The position numbers were made by a program, and so were the translations under genes. The notes under the pieces were generated by a model. The model was not told the origin of the DNA. It did not search any database and worked only from the letters and a program-made list of their open reading frames with translations. Below, piece after piece: positions 33,187-41,609 of a DNA stretch of 64,000 nucleotides. Within the stretch, counting starts at the first letter, position 1, and every line of letters begins with the position of its first letter. This DNA is from Nocardioides sp. (lineage in GTDB: Bacteria; Actinomycetota; Actinomycetes; Propionibacteriales; Nocardioidaceae), in the NCBI RefSeq assembly GCF_030150155.1, contig NZ_JASLGR010000026.1, forward strand, positions 1 to 64,000. The letters are read 5' to 3'.

Positions 33187-34403
33187 CAGTGAGCGAGCAG
33201 ATGCAGACCGGCGCACCTCGCCACACCGGTCTCCTGGACCGGATCGCCGCGGTGGCCGACGTCCTGCGCAAGGACGCCCCCGCCTGCGACGAGATCGGTC
33301 GGGCCACGGCGCTCACCGAGGACGCGCTGCGATCGACCGGGGTGGTGAAGTTCCTGCACCCGGCCGACTTCGGAGGCCTGGAGGGTCACCCCACCGAGTT
33401 CCTCGAGGGATGCGTCGAGCTGGCCTCGATCTCCTCGGCGGCCGGCTGGATCGCCGGCGTGGTCGGCGTGCACCCGCACGAGGTGGCCCTCGCCGATCGC
33501 CGACTCCAGGAGGAGATCTGGGGTGAGGGCACCGAGCTCGGTGCCGAGACCTGGATCGCGTCGCCGTACGCACCGGGCGGTGTCGCCGTCCCGACCGAGG
33601 GCGGCTACCTGTTCACCGGGCGCTGGGGCTACTCCTCGGGCACGGACCTGTGCCAGTGGGTGACCATCGGCGGCTGGATCGCCGACGCCGACGGCGAGGT
33701 CCGGGACCGGTCGGGCTACCACTTCGCCCTGCCCCGCTCGGACTACGAGATCGTCGGGGGATCCTGGGAGGTCTTCGGCCTGCGCGGCACCGGGTCGAAG
33801 GATCTCGTCGTCAAGGACGCCTTCGTGCCGTCGTACCGCGTCATCCCGACCGAGGAGATCACCGAGGGCTCGGCTGCTGTCGGTGCGGGCCGTGGCGATG
33901 CGCCGATCTACTACCTGCCTCGCAACGTGATGTTCGCCGGAGCCGTCACCGCCGCCACGGTCGGGATCGCCAAGGGCGTCGTCGACACCGTGCTGGAGAT
34001 CAACCGGGAGCGCCAGGCCCGGCACGGCAAGGCCTCTCAGGACCCGTTCCAGCTCGCCGCACTCGGGCGGGCCACGGCCGAGGTCGACTCGGCGGTGGTC
34101 CAGATCCTGCACGACATGGACCGCGCCTACGCCTACTGCCTGCGCGGCGAGCTGGTGCCGCTCTCGGTGCGCGCCGAGATCCGGCGCAACCAGGCCGCCG
34201 CCTCACAGCGTGCCGCCAAGGCCGCCGACGACGTCTTCCGGATCTCCGGCGGCGTCGGCATGTACGCCGAGTTCGGCCTGGAGCGACGCTGGCGCGACAG
34301 CCAGGCGGCGCTGCACCACATCCACAACCTGGCCGAGCCGGTCTGGCAGTCCTGGGGACTGCTGCACTTCGGCTTCCCGGGCATCCCGACAGTGAAGTTC
34401 TGA
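33183..34403 (+). CDS. HsaA-type flavin-dependent monooxygenase, copy 2
   Basis: 406 residues from GTG 33183, overlapping the dioxygenase stop (GTGA). Paralogue of the 22544 gene: KFLHPADFGGLEGHPTEFLEG, SAAGWIAGVVGVHPHEVAL, GRWGYSSGTDLCQWVTIGGW, WEVFGLRGTGSKDLVVKDAF, RRWRDSQAALHHIHNLAEPVW. Group D phenol hydroxylase needing reduced flavin from one of the fused reductases. Its tie to the extradiol gene suggests it makes the catechol that is cleaved next. The C-terminus PGIPTVKF differs from copy 1 (VPPGVRY), consistent with a distinct substrate or partner. Confidence 0.9.
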   Translation: MTVSEQMQTGAPRHTGLLDRIAAVADVLRKDAPACDEIGRATALTEDALRSTGVVKFLHPADFGGLEGHPTEFLEGCVELASISSAAGWIAGVVGVHPHEVALADRRLQEEIWGEGTELGAETWIASPYAPGGVAVPTEGGYLFTGRWGYSSGTDLCQWVTIGGWIADADGEVRDRSGYHFALPRSDYEIVGGSWEVFGLRGTGSKDLVVKDAFVPSYRVIPTEEITEGSAAVGAGRGDAPIYYLPRNVMFAGAVTAATVGIAKGVVDTVLEINRERQARHGKASQDPFQLAALGRATAEVDSAVVQILHDMDRAYAYCLRGELVPLSVRAEIRRNQAAASQRAAKAADDVFRISGGVGMYAEFGLERRWRDSQAALHHIHNLAEPVWQSWGLLHFGFPGIPTVKF

Positions 34404-34412
34404 GGAGTCACG

Positions 34413-34940
34413 ATGGCAATCGCCGAACTCGGCCACGTCGGCCTCTGGGTCGACGACCTCGACCTGATGCGGACGTTCTACACCGACCTGATGGGGCTCA
34501 CCGTCACCGACGAGGACCTCGACCTCGGCATGGTCTTCCTCTCGGCCCGGCCCGAGGTCGAGCACCACGAGCTGGTGCTCGCCCGCGGCCGCCGGACCAC
34601 GACGGAGACGAAGCTGATCCAGCAGGTCTCCTTCAGGGTCGACTCGGTGGAGTCGCTGCTGGAGTTCCACCACGCCTTCCAGGCAGCCGGGGTCACGGTC
34701 CAGCAGGAGGTCACGCACGGCAACGCCTACGGGATCTACTTCTGGGACCCCGAGGGCAACCGGGTCGAGGTCTACCACCGGGTTCCGGTCGACGTCCGGC
34801 AGCCGTTCCGCAAGGACCTCAACCTGGACCAGCCGGTGGAGCAGGTCATCGCCGAGGCGGAGCGACTGCTGGCAGCCGGCGGTCCTGCCTACAGCGGCTC
34901 GGTCGGGGGAGCCCAGCACGGGACGGAGGACCTCCGATGA
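34413..34940 (+). CDS. One-domain VOC-family protein
   Basis: 175 residues. A single vicinal-oxygen-chelate module pair: GHVGLWVDDLDLMRTFYTDLMGLTVTDE, VEHHELVLARG, IQQVSFRVDSVESLLEF, GIYFWDPEGNRVEVYHRVP. Candidate metal ligands are H8, the HHEL His and E in VEVYH. One-domain extradiol dioxygenases of this length exist, but isomerases and glyoxalase-like enzymes share the fold. It may act on the same ring or on a chlorinated or hydroxylated relative. Its stop overlaps the next start (ATGA). Confidence 0.85.
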   Translation: MAIAELGHVGLWVDDLDLMRTFYTDLMGLTVTDEDLDLGMVFLSARPEVEHHELVLARGRRTTTETKLIQQVSFRVDSVESLLEFHHAFQAAGVTVQQEVTHGNAYGIYFWDPEGNRVEVYHRVPVDVRQPFRKDLNLDQPVEQVIAEAERLLAAGGPAYSGSVGGAQHGTEDLR

Positions 34941-35758
34941 GGCTCGCCTCCGTCCTGGTCGACGGAGCCCCGCACGCTGCGCGCGTCGAGGGCGACGACT
35001 ACGTCCTGCTCGACTCCTGCGACCTGGGTGAGCTCCTGGCGCACGATGACTGGCGTCGGCTGGCCACGGGTGTCGGTCGACGGGTCGGGGCCGACCAGGT
35101 CGAGCTGCGGCCCGTGGTCCCCGCCCCGCCGAAGATCATCTGCCTGGGACGCAACTACGCCGCCCACGTCCGCGAGGGCGGCCACGAGCTGCCTGAGGTG
35201 CCGGTCCTGTTCGCCAAGCACACCGCGTCCCTGGCCGCACCGAACGCCGACATCGCGATGCCGGCGGTCAGCGACCAGCTCGACTGGGAGGTCGAGCTGG
35301 CCGTCGTGATCGGGAAGGCCGGCCGGGCGATCGCCGTGGCCGACGCCCTCGACCACGTCGCCGGCTACACCGTGAGCAACGACTTCAGCGTCCGTGACTG
35401 GCAGAACCGCACCAAGCAGTGGCATGCCGGCAAGGCGTGGGACGACCTCACCCCGCTCGGTCCGCACCTGGTCACCGACGACGAGCTGCCGCCGGGCGCC
35501 AGCGGCCTGGAGGTGATCTGTGAGGTCGACGGCGAGGTGATGCAGCAGGGCAACACCGCCCAGTTCATCTTCGACGTCGCGACCGTCATCGCCGACATCT
35601 CCACGTTCACCCGCCTCATGCCCGGCGACGTGATCCTGACCGGCACCCCCTCCGGCGTCGGCAACGCCCGCGACCCGAAGGTCTTCTTGCGCCCGGGGCA
35701 GACCGTGGTCACCCGGGTCGAGCGCGTCGGCGAGATCAGGAACCTGATCGTTGAGTGA
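34937..35758 (+). CDS. Fumarylacetoacetate hydrolase-family enzyme
   Basis: 273 residues. FAH C-terminal domain from about residue 68: KIICLGRNYAAHVREGG, the metal-binding WEVELAVVIG (E-x-E), DFSVRDWQNRTKQWHAGKAWD, GDVILTGTPSGVG. Members acting after meta-cleavage are 2-hydroxypentadienoate hydratases, 4-oxalocrotonate decarboxylases or 2-hydroxyhepta-2,4-dienedioate isomerases. Here it would take the dienoate released by the hydrolase. The exact step is not decidable from sequence. ATG 34937 overlaps the VOC stop; its own 3' end overlaps the next gene by 8 bp. Confidence 0.9.
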   Translation: MRLASVLVDGAPHAARVEGDDYVLLDSCDLGELLAHDDWRRLATGVGRRVGADQVELRPVVPAPPKIICLGRNYAAHVREGGHELPEVPVLFAKHTASLAAPNADIAMPAVSDQLDWEVELAVVIGKAGRAIAVADALDHVAGYTVSNDFSVRDWQNRTKQWHAGKAWDDLTPLGPHLVTDDELPPGASGLEVICEVDGEVMQQGNTAQFIFDVATVIADISTFTRLMPGDVILTGTPSGVGNARDPKVFLRPGQTVVTRVERVGEIRNLIVE

Positions 35759-36326
35759 GCCACGCCTGGCCCTGCTGCGCCCCGCCGACCTGAGCGGGGC
35801 GCAGCAGGAGCTGTACGACGAGCTCTGCTCGGGACCACGGGCCGACGCCGGCCGACCTGCAGGTCCGGTCGATGCCGAGGGCCGCCTGACCGGTCCGTTC
35901 AACGCGATGCTGCTGAGCCCGGCCGTCGGAGCGCCCCTGCAACGGCTGGGCGCGGCCCTGCGCTACGCCTCCGACCTCGACCCGGTGGTCCGCGAGCTGG
36001 CGATCCTCGCCGTCGCCGCCCACCACGACTCGGCCTACGAGCGCGCCGCACACCGCCGGGTGGCGACCCGGCTCGGCATCTCGGGGACGGCGCTCGACGC
36101 TGTCGAGGCCGGAGAGGTGCCGGCCGAGCACCCCGAGGCGGCCCCGGCCCTGGAGCTGGTCCGCCGCCTGCTGTCTGCTGATCTGCCCGACGACGCCGCC
36201 TACGACCGGCTCCGGACCGCGCTGGGGGAGGCGGGCCTCTTCGAGGTCAGCACCCTGGTCGGCTACTACTCCACCGTCGCGACTCAGCTCGCGCTCTTCG
36301 GTGTCACCCCAGGAGGATCACGATGA
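35751..36326 (+). CDS. Carboxymuconolactone decarboxylase (AhpD-like) family protein
   Basis: 191 residues from TTG 35751. Central motif region GPFNAMLLSPAVGAPLQRLGAALRY ... VRELAILAVAAHHDSAYERAAHRRVATRLG has the CMD helical fold; the CxxC of peroxidase-type AhpD proteins is absent (no Cys in AAHHDSAYERAAHRR), so a disulfide reductase role is unlikely. Related proteins in gamma-lactone or ring-cleavage pathways act on lactones or have unknown roles. Overlaps both neighbours, so it is a fixed part of the operon. Confidence 0.85.
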   Translation: MSEPRLALLRPADLSGAQQELYDELCSGPRADAGRPAGPVDAEGRLTGPFNAMLLSPAVGAPLQRLGAALRYASDLDPVVRELAILAVAAHHDSAYERAAHRRVATRLGISGTALDAVEAGEVPAEHPEAAPALELVRRLLSADLPDDAAYDRLRTALGEAGLFEVSTLVGYYSTVATQLALFGVTPGGSR

Positions 36327-37150
36327 CCGGGACCGATCTGAGCCCCGAGGCCACCTCGCGCACCGTGGTGGCGGGCGGTGTCGCCGTACACCTGCACGAG
36401 GCGGGGCCGGCGGGGCCCGCTCCGCTGCTGCTGCTCATCCACGGCGGGGCCCCGGGTGCCTACGGGTGGGGCAACTTCGGCCAGAACCTGGCGACCTTCG
36501 CTGAGCGGTTCCGGACCGTGATCGTCGACCTGCCCGGGTACGGCGACTCTGATCCGATCGACACCGGCGGTGGGCGCTACGGGGCGTACGCCGACGTCTT
36601 CGCCGACCTGATCGTGCAGCTCGGCGAGGAGCGCGCCCACGTGGTCGGTCTCGCCACCGGTGGTGCTGTCGCGATGGCGATGGCGCTGGCGCACCCGGAG
36701 CGGGTGGACCGGCTGGTCCTGGTCAGTACCGCCGGCGGCCTTCCGCTCTTCACCCCCTCGCCGAGTGAGGGACAGAAGGCGATCCGGAGCTACTACGGGG
36801 GCACCGGGCCGTCGCGGGAGAAGATGGCCGCCTACCTGGAGCTGATGCTGCACGACGCCGACCTGATCACCGACGCCCTGGTCGAGGAGCGCTATCAGGC
36901 CAGTGTGCGGGCCCGCGGCCGCGAGTCGGGAACCCCGGAGCCGCTGTGGTCACGGCTGCACGAGATCGGCGCGCCGACGTTGGTGATCTGGGGCCGCGAC
37001 AACCGGATCCAGGGCTACGACAACGCGCTCTTCCTGCTGCAGCGGATCCCTGACGTCGAGGTGCATCTGTTCGGCAGCACCGGTCTGTGGGTGCCGTTCG
37101 AGCGGCGGGAGCGGTTCGAGCAGCTGGTCACCGGCTTCCTCGGCGTCTGA
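36323..37150 (+). CDS. Alpha/beta-hydrolase homologue lacking catalytic Ser and His
   Basis: 275 residues, clearly related to the MCP hydrolases at 18222 and 57727 (LIHGGAPGAYGWGNFGQNLATFAERFRTVIVDLPGYGDSDP; ERVDRLVLVSTAGGLPLFTPSPSEGQKAIRSYYGG). The nucleophile elbow GNSxGG is G109-L-A111-T-G-G, so the Ser is Ala, and the active-site GHW is G254-L255-W, so the His is Leu. The acid position (WGRDNR, D226) is kept. The frame is intact, GC-rich and overlaps the preceding gene by 4 bp, so it is expressed; a non-hydrolytic or scaffold/binding role is the simplest reading. It is the last gene of the operon and converges on the dioxygenase gene 6 bp away. Confidence 0.9.
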   Translation: MTGTDLSPEATSRTVVAGGVAVHLHEAGPAGPAPLLLLIHGGAPGAYGWGNFGQNLATFAERFRTVIVDLPGYGDSDPIDTGGGRYGAYADVFADLIVQLGEERAHVVGLATGGAVAMAMALAHPERVDRLVLVSTAGGLPLFTPSPSEGQKAIRSYYGGTGPSREKMAAYLELMLHDADLITDALVEERYQASVRARGRESGTPEPLWSRLHEIGAPTLVIWGRDNRIQGYDNALFLLQRIPDVEVHLFGSTGLWVPFERRERFEQLVTGFLGV

Positions 37151-37156
37151 GCCCGG

Positions 37157-38011
37157 CTAGAGGTTGGTGTCGTCGGCCGGCGTCCCGGCCGGCAGCGGCG
37201 CCGACACGGTGTCCCCGATCCCGGAGGTGTCGCACTCCAGCCCCAGCGTGTACGCCGTCATGGAGAGCGATCCGGCGGCGTAGCCGTCGACCAGCAGATC
37301 CAGGGGCTGCTCGCCGGCGGCCCCGGCGACGTACAGCAGTGGCAGGAAGTGGTCCGGGGTCGGCACCGCGGCGTCGAAGTCGGGGTGGGCGTCCAGGGTG
37401 GTGACCTCGGTGGGGCGGGTCAGCAGCAGCTCGCGGGCGGCGTCGTCGAAGCGGTGGGCCCAGTCGAAGCCGGTGTCGGGCTGGCGGAAGTCGACGGCGC
37501 GCAGGTTGTGCACGATGTTGCCGCTGCCGATGATCAGCACGCCCTCGGACCGCAGTGCGGCGAGCTTGTGGCCCAGCTCCAGGTGCTGGTCGAGGGGCTT
37601 GAACGCGTTCAGGGACATCTGCACCACCGGCACCGTGGCGTCGGGGAAGGCATGGAGCAGCACCGACCAGGTGCCGTGGTCGATCCCCCAGCTGTCGATG
37701 TCCTGGCCGACCCAGCGCGGCTTGCAGACGTCGGCGACCATCTCGGCGACGTCGGGCGCCCCCGGTGCCGGGTACTCGACGTCGAAGAGCGGCTGCGGGA
37801 AGCCGTAGAAGTCGTGGATGGTCCGCGGTCGCGGCATGGCGGTGACGGCGGTGGCGTTGGTGTACCAGTGCGCCGAGATCACCAGGATCGCGCGCGGGCG
37901 GGGCACCGCCTCGCCGAAGCGCCGCCAGGCCTCGGTGTACCGGTTGTGCTCCAGTGCGTTCATCGGGTTGCCGTGGCCGAGGAAGGCCATCGGCATCAGG
38001 TCGGTGCTCAT
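37157..38011 (-). CDS. DODA-type class III extradiol dioxygenase family protein
   Basis: 284 residues, YgiD/4,5-DOPA-dioxygenase-like LigB fold: MAFLGHGNPMNALEHN (first His ligand), VISAHWYTNATAV (second His), GIDHGTWSVLLHAFPDATVPVVQMSLN, GSGNIVHNLR. E. coli YgiD acts on DOPA; many homologues have no known physiological substrate. It overlaps the M20 gene stop/start by 1 bp (38011) and is transcribed opposite to cluster I, so it may not belong to that pathway. Confidence 0.88.
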   Translation of the reverse strand: MSTDLMPMAFLGHGNPMNALEHNRYTEAWRRFGEAVPRPRAILVISAHWYTNATAVTAMPRPRTIHDFYGFPQPLFDVEYPAPGAPDVAEMVADVCKPRWVGQDIDSWGIDHGTWSVLLHAFPDATVPVVQMSLNAFKPLDQHLELGHKLAALRSEGVLIIGSGNIVHNLRAVDFRQPDTGFDWAHRFDDAARELLLTRPTEVTTLDAHPDFDAAVPTPDHFLPLLYVAGAAGEQPLDLLVDGYAAGSLSMTAYTLGLECDTSGIGDTVSAPLPAGTPADDTNL

Positions 38012-39321
38012 CAGGCGTCCTTGTTCGTCGGAGCGAGCCAGGCCAGTGCCGCCACCACCAGGGCGGAGGTGCCGGTGTCGCAGGTGGGCTGGATCACCGG
38101 AGCGAACGCCGGCGAGTGGTTGACCGGGAGGTCCTGGGAGATCCGGCCGGCGTCGGCCGCGCGACGGTACTGGTCGGGATCGGTGCCACCGATGCCCCAG
38201 TAGGTCGAGGGCACTCCGAGGGCGGTGGGAAGGTCGCCGAAGTCCTCGCTCGCGGTCTGCTGGTCGAGCTCGACGGCGTGGTCGCCGAAGTGGGCACTGA
38301 ACGCCTCGGCGACCCGGGCGGTCACCTCGGTGTCGTTGTCGGTCAGGGGGAAGCGGTCGAACAGCTCGAACTCCGGCGGCTTCGGGCTCCCCGATGCCTC
38401 ACACTCGGCGACCACGATCCGTCGGATCGCGGCCAGCACCTGGGTGCGGGTGGCCTCGCTGTAGGTGCGGACGTTGAGCTGGAGCTGCGCGGAGTCGGGG
38501 ATCACGTTGCTCTTCGTGCCGGCGTGGATGCTGCCGACGGTGAGGACGGCTGTCTGCGTGGGCGGCACCTCCCGCGCCACGATGGTCTGGAGTCGGAGGA
38601 CGATCATCGAGGCCAGCACGATCGGGTCGATCGTGGCCTGCGGCATCGATCCGTGCCCGCCACGGCCGAAGACCGTGATCCGCATGCTGTCGGCCGCGGA
38701 GAGCACCGGGCCGCTGCGGGTGCCGACCGACCCGGCCGGACCGACCAGGACGTGCTGGGCGAAGGCGACATCCGGGGTCGGGATCAGGTCGGCCAGGCCG
38801 CCCTCGATCATCCCGCGGGCACCGTCGCCGGCCTCCTCGGCCGGCTGGAACACCACGACCACCGTGCCCGACCAGTGGTCGGTGCCCTCGGCCAGGAGCT
38901 GAGCGGCCCCGAGCAGGCAGGTCACATGCAGGTCGTGGCCGCAGGCGTGCGCGACCGGCACCTCCTCGCCGTCGGCCGTCGTCGCTGTGGCCGTGCTGGC
39001 GTAGTCGAGCCCGGTGTCCTCGCGGACCGGCAGGGCGTCCATGTCGGCACGCAGCAGTACCGTCGGGCCGTCCCCGTGGCGACGTACGCCGACCACACCG
39101 GTGCCACCGATCTGCTCGTGCACCTCGTAGCCGCTCAGACGCAGCCGATCGGCGACCACCGCGGCGGTGCGTCGTTCCTGATGGGAGAGCTCGGGATGAC
39201 GGTGGAGGTCTCGGTAGAGGTCCTCCTGCCAGCCCCGCACGCCGGCCAGTCCCTCCAACACCTGCTCGACTACGGTCACGGCGCCTCCGGAGGCTGGTCC
39301 CGCGTCGCTGAGCGGGGTCAT
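38011..39321 (-). CDS. M20-family amidohydrolase
   Basis: 436 residues. M20D amidohydrolase pattern (hippurate hydrolase, IAA-amino-acid hydrolase type): VLLRADMDALPVRE, AHACGHDLHVTCLLGAA (metal Cys/His), VFQPAEEAGDGARGMIEGG (catalytic Glu), and the C-terminal LPVNHSPAFAPV. It hydrolyses N-acyl amino acids or related amides. First gene of a two-gene minus-strand unit; its promoter lies in the 118-bp divergent gap shared with the cardiolipin synthase gene. Confidence 0.92.
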   Translation of the reverse strand: MTPLSDAGPASGGAVTVVEQVLEGLAGVRGWQEDLYRDLHRHPELSHQERRTAAVVADRLRLSGYEVHEQIGGTGVVGVRRHGDGPTVLLRADMDALPVREDTGLDYASTATATTADGEEVPVAHACGHDLHVTCLLGAAQLLAEGTDHWSGTVVVVFQPAEEAGDGARGMIEGGLADLIPTPDVAFAQHVLVGPAGSVGTRSGPVLSAADSMRITVFGRGGHGSMPQATIDPIVLASMIVLRLQTIVAREVPPTQTAVLTVGSIHAGTKSNVIPDSAQLQLNVRTYSEATRTQVLAAIRRIVVAECEASGSPKPPEFELFDRFPLTDNDTEVTARVAEAFSAHFGDHAVELDQQTASEDFGDLPTALGVPSTYWGIGGTDPDQYRRAADAGRISQDLPVNHSPAFAPVIQPTCDTGTSALVVAALAWLAPTNKDA

Positions 39322-39439
39322 CGACAGCCTAGCTCCGCCCCTAGCTCCGCCGGGGGTGTCATCCGGTCGGAGAACGGCGTCGGCCGATTAGGCTCGCGCC
39401 AGGATCGGGCGCTCGGCCGCGGTCTGCGAGGAGGACCCG

Positions 39440-40918
39440 ATGCCCGCCCTACCTGCCGTGATCAGCGCCCTGCTGGTCGTGCTCGACGTCGCGCTGGTCA
39501 TCGGAGCGCTCTTCGTGCTCCCCGGCGGCCGTCGGCCCCAGACCGCGATGGCCTGGGTGCTCCTGATCACCGTCTTCCCGCTCGGCGGCTTCCTGATCTT
39601 CCTCACCTTCGGGCGCACCAGCGTGGGGCGCAAGCGGCGCCAGCAGCAGGAGGAGATCAACGCCGACATCCTCGCCGCCGTGCCCTGGGACGAGGTCGGC
39701 GACGACAGCCGTGCCGACGACCTGCCTCCGCTGGTACGCCGGATGGTGCACCTCAACCGTGAGCTGGCCGCCCTGCCCCTGACCCACGGGAACTCCGTCC
39801 ATCTGATCGAGGACTACGCCGGCTCCCTGGAGGAGATGCGGGCCGCGATCGAGCAGGCGCGCGAGTACGTCCATGTGCAGTTCTACATCTCTGCCTGGGA
39901 CGACCTGACCAGCCCGGTCTTCGAGGCGATGCTGCGCGCCGTGCAGCGCGGAGTCACCGTGCGCTTCCTCTACGACCACCTCGGCTCGCGGGGAATCCCG
40001 GTCTACCGGGAGCTGCTGCGGCGCCTGGAGGGCACCGGCATCCAGAGCGCGCCGATGCTGCCGATCATGCCGCTCAAGGGCGAGATGCGCCGTCCCGACC
40101 TGCGCAACCACCGCAAGATCCTGGTCGTTGACGGGCTGGTCGGCTTCTCGGGCTCGCAGAACCTGATCGAGCCGGGCTACGACAAGCCGAAGAACCACCG
40201 GATCGGCCGGGAGTGGGTCGACCTGATGGCACGCCTCCAGGGCCCGGCGGTGCGCGAGCTCGACGTCGTCTTCGCGACCGACTGGTTCAAGGAGACCGGC
40301 GAGGACCTGCGCACCCTCTTCGACCTGCGCACCGAGGTGGCGCCGGTGCGCGAGGGCGACCTGACCGACGTCGGTGTCCAGGTGGTGCCGAGCGGGCCCG
40401 GGTTCGCCAGCGAGAACAACCTGCGGCTGTTCAACGCGATGATCTACTCCGCGGAACGGCGGGTCTCGCTGACCAGCCCGTACTTCGTCCCCGACGACTC
40501 CCTGCTGTACGCCGTCACCACCGCCGCCCAGCGTGGGGTGGAGACCGAGCTGTTCGTCTCCGAGGCGGCCGACCAGTTCATGGTCGCCCACGCGCAGAGC
40601 TCGTACTACGAGACCTTGTTGGACGCGGGGGTGCGGATCTGGCTCTACCCCGAGCCCTACGTGCTGCACGCCAAGCACTTCACGGTCGACGACTCGGTCG
40701 CCATCGTCGGCTCCTCGAACATGGACATCCGCTCGTTCGCCCTCAACTATGAGGTCGTGATGATGATGACCGGGCCCGAGATCGTACGTCGCCTCGAGGC
40801 CGTCCAGGACGGCTACCGCTCCCTGTCGCGCGAGCTCACGCTCGAGGAGTGGAAGGCGCGGGGCCGGGGGCGTCGGGCGATCGACAACCTGATGCGGCTG
40901 ACCGCCACCCTGCAATAG
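39440..40918 (+). CDS. cls: Cardiolipin synthase (phospholipase D family)
   Basis: 492 residues. Two N-terminal transmembrane helices (ALLVVLDVALVIGALFVLPG; MAWVLLITVFPLGGFLIFL) precede two PLD HxKx4D motifs: HRKILVVDG with GSQN and HAKHFTVDD with GSSNMD. The order, length and membrane topology fit bacterial Cls, which condenses phosphatidylglycerol molecules at the inner membrane. Bacillus-like Cls proteins can be stress related, but nothing in the context bears on that here. A GGAGGA box seven bases upstream supports the ATG. Confidence 0.94.
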   Translation: MPALPAVISALLVVLDVALVIGALFVLPGGRRPQTAMAWVLLITVFPLGGFLIFLTFGRTSVGRKRRQQQEEINADILAAVPWDEVGDDSRADDLPPLVRRMVHLNRELAALPLTHGNSVHLIEDYAGSLEEMRAAIEQAREYVHVQFYISAWDDLTSPVFEAMLRAVQRGVTVRFLYDHLGSRGIPVYRELLRRLEGTGIQSAPMLPIMPLKGEMRRPDLRNHRKILVVDGLVGFSGSQNLIEPGYDKPKNHRIGREWVDLMARLQGPAVRELDVVFATDWFKETGEDLRTLFDLRTEVAPVREGDLTDVGVQVVPSGPGFASENNLRLFNAMIYSAERRVSLTSPYFVPDDSLLYAVTTAAQRGVETELFVSEAADQFMVAHAQSSYYETLLDAGVRIWLYPEPYVLHAKHFTVDDSVAIVGSSNMDIRSFALNYEVVMMMTGPEIVRRLEAVQDGYRSLSRELTLEEWKARGRGRRAIDNLMRLTATLQ

Positions 40919-41196
40919 GCGCCTATTCCCCTGCCATCGCTGACTCAATGCGTTTCCGTAGTTTAGAGGCGCTGTCTATGGTTTGATTCGGGATATTCCT
41001 GAGGAGGAACCGCGTGAGCGGTTTCGGTGGCAGCCTCAGCTCTACAAGAGCCTCAAGACGCCTCGCCGGTTACCGCACTCAACCTTTTCCATGGAGTGGC
41101 GGCGACGATACGCGGTCTAGACCTTATGGCATCGGTCGAAACCGCCTGGCTATAGTCCTGCGCGTATCGACTTGACTCAAAATTAAGGGGAGTAGG
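40919..41196. other. AT-richer intergenic region with strong ribosome binding site at its end
   Basis: 278 bp without a gene. The stretch around 40950-41190 is visibly lower in GC than its surroundings. AAGGGGAG (41185-41192) lies just ahead of the ATG at 41197. No hairpin of note. Confidence 0.5.
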
Positions 41197-41609
41197 ATGC
41201 CAAAAAGATATTTGCGGCGGCGGGGGTAGTGGCCGCTACAGTCGCCGTCTCGTCGCCGGCGATGGCGGGAACGCCGACTGCGAACGCGTCTAATGGACAA
41301 GGCACCACGATCCGGGCGGCGCTGGCGGTAAACTACGACGGAAGTGGCTATCGCTATCGCGCATACGGACCGAACGGATGCACGCAGCGGGTCACTGACG
41401 CCGACAACGACATCACGGTGATGGCAAACGGCTGGAACGACGCAGCTTCGTGGGCCACGGACATCACCGGCTGCTCCATCCGGTTGTTCGTCAACGGCAG
41501 CTTCACCGGGTCGAACAGCGGCTGGCTGAATTTCCAGGGAGGTCACGCTGTCGATGACATGGGTGCCGGATCCTGGAACGACATCACCTCGTCGTGGCAG
41601 GTCAGTTGA
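41197..41609 (+). pseudogene. Secreted beta/gamma-crystallin-like protein, frameshifted in its signal peptide
   Basis: A strong ribosome binding site and ATG at 41197 start a frame that stops after 10 codons at 41227. One base added in the run of five A at 41202-41206 would give MPKKIFAAAGVVAATVAVSS, a textbook Sec signal with cleavage after PAMA. The frame then stays open to 41609 and gives about 113 mature residues with two Cys and two crystallin-like motifs: AYGPNGCTQRVTDADND / GWNDAASW and CSIRLFVNGSFTG / SWNDITSSWQV, where NDxxSS is the calcium-site signature. As written, only a GTG at 41229 could start the main frame. It overlaps the lipoprotein gene by 4 bp. Confidence 0.7.

Noticed and set aside
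37954..39762. 602-residue plus-strand frame over the amidohydrolase
   Set aside because: Complement of a motif-bearing M20 gene; no family features of its own.
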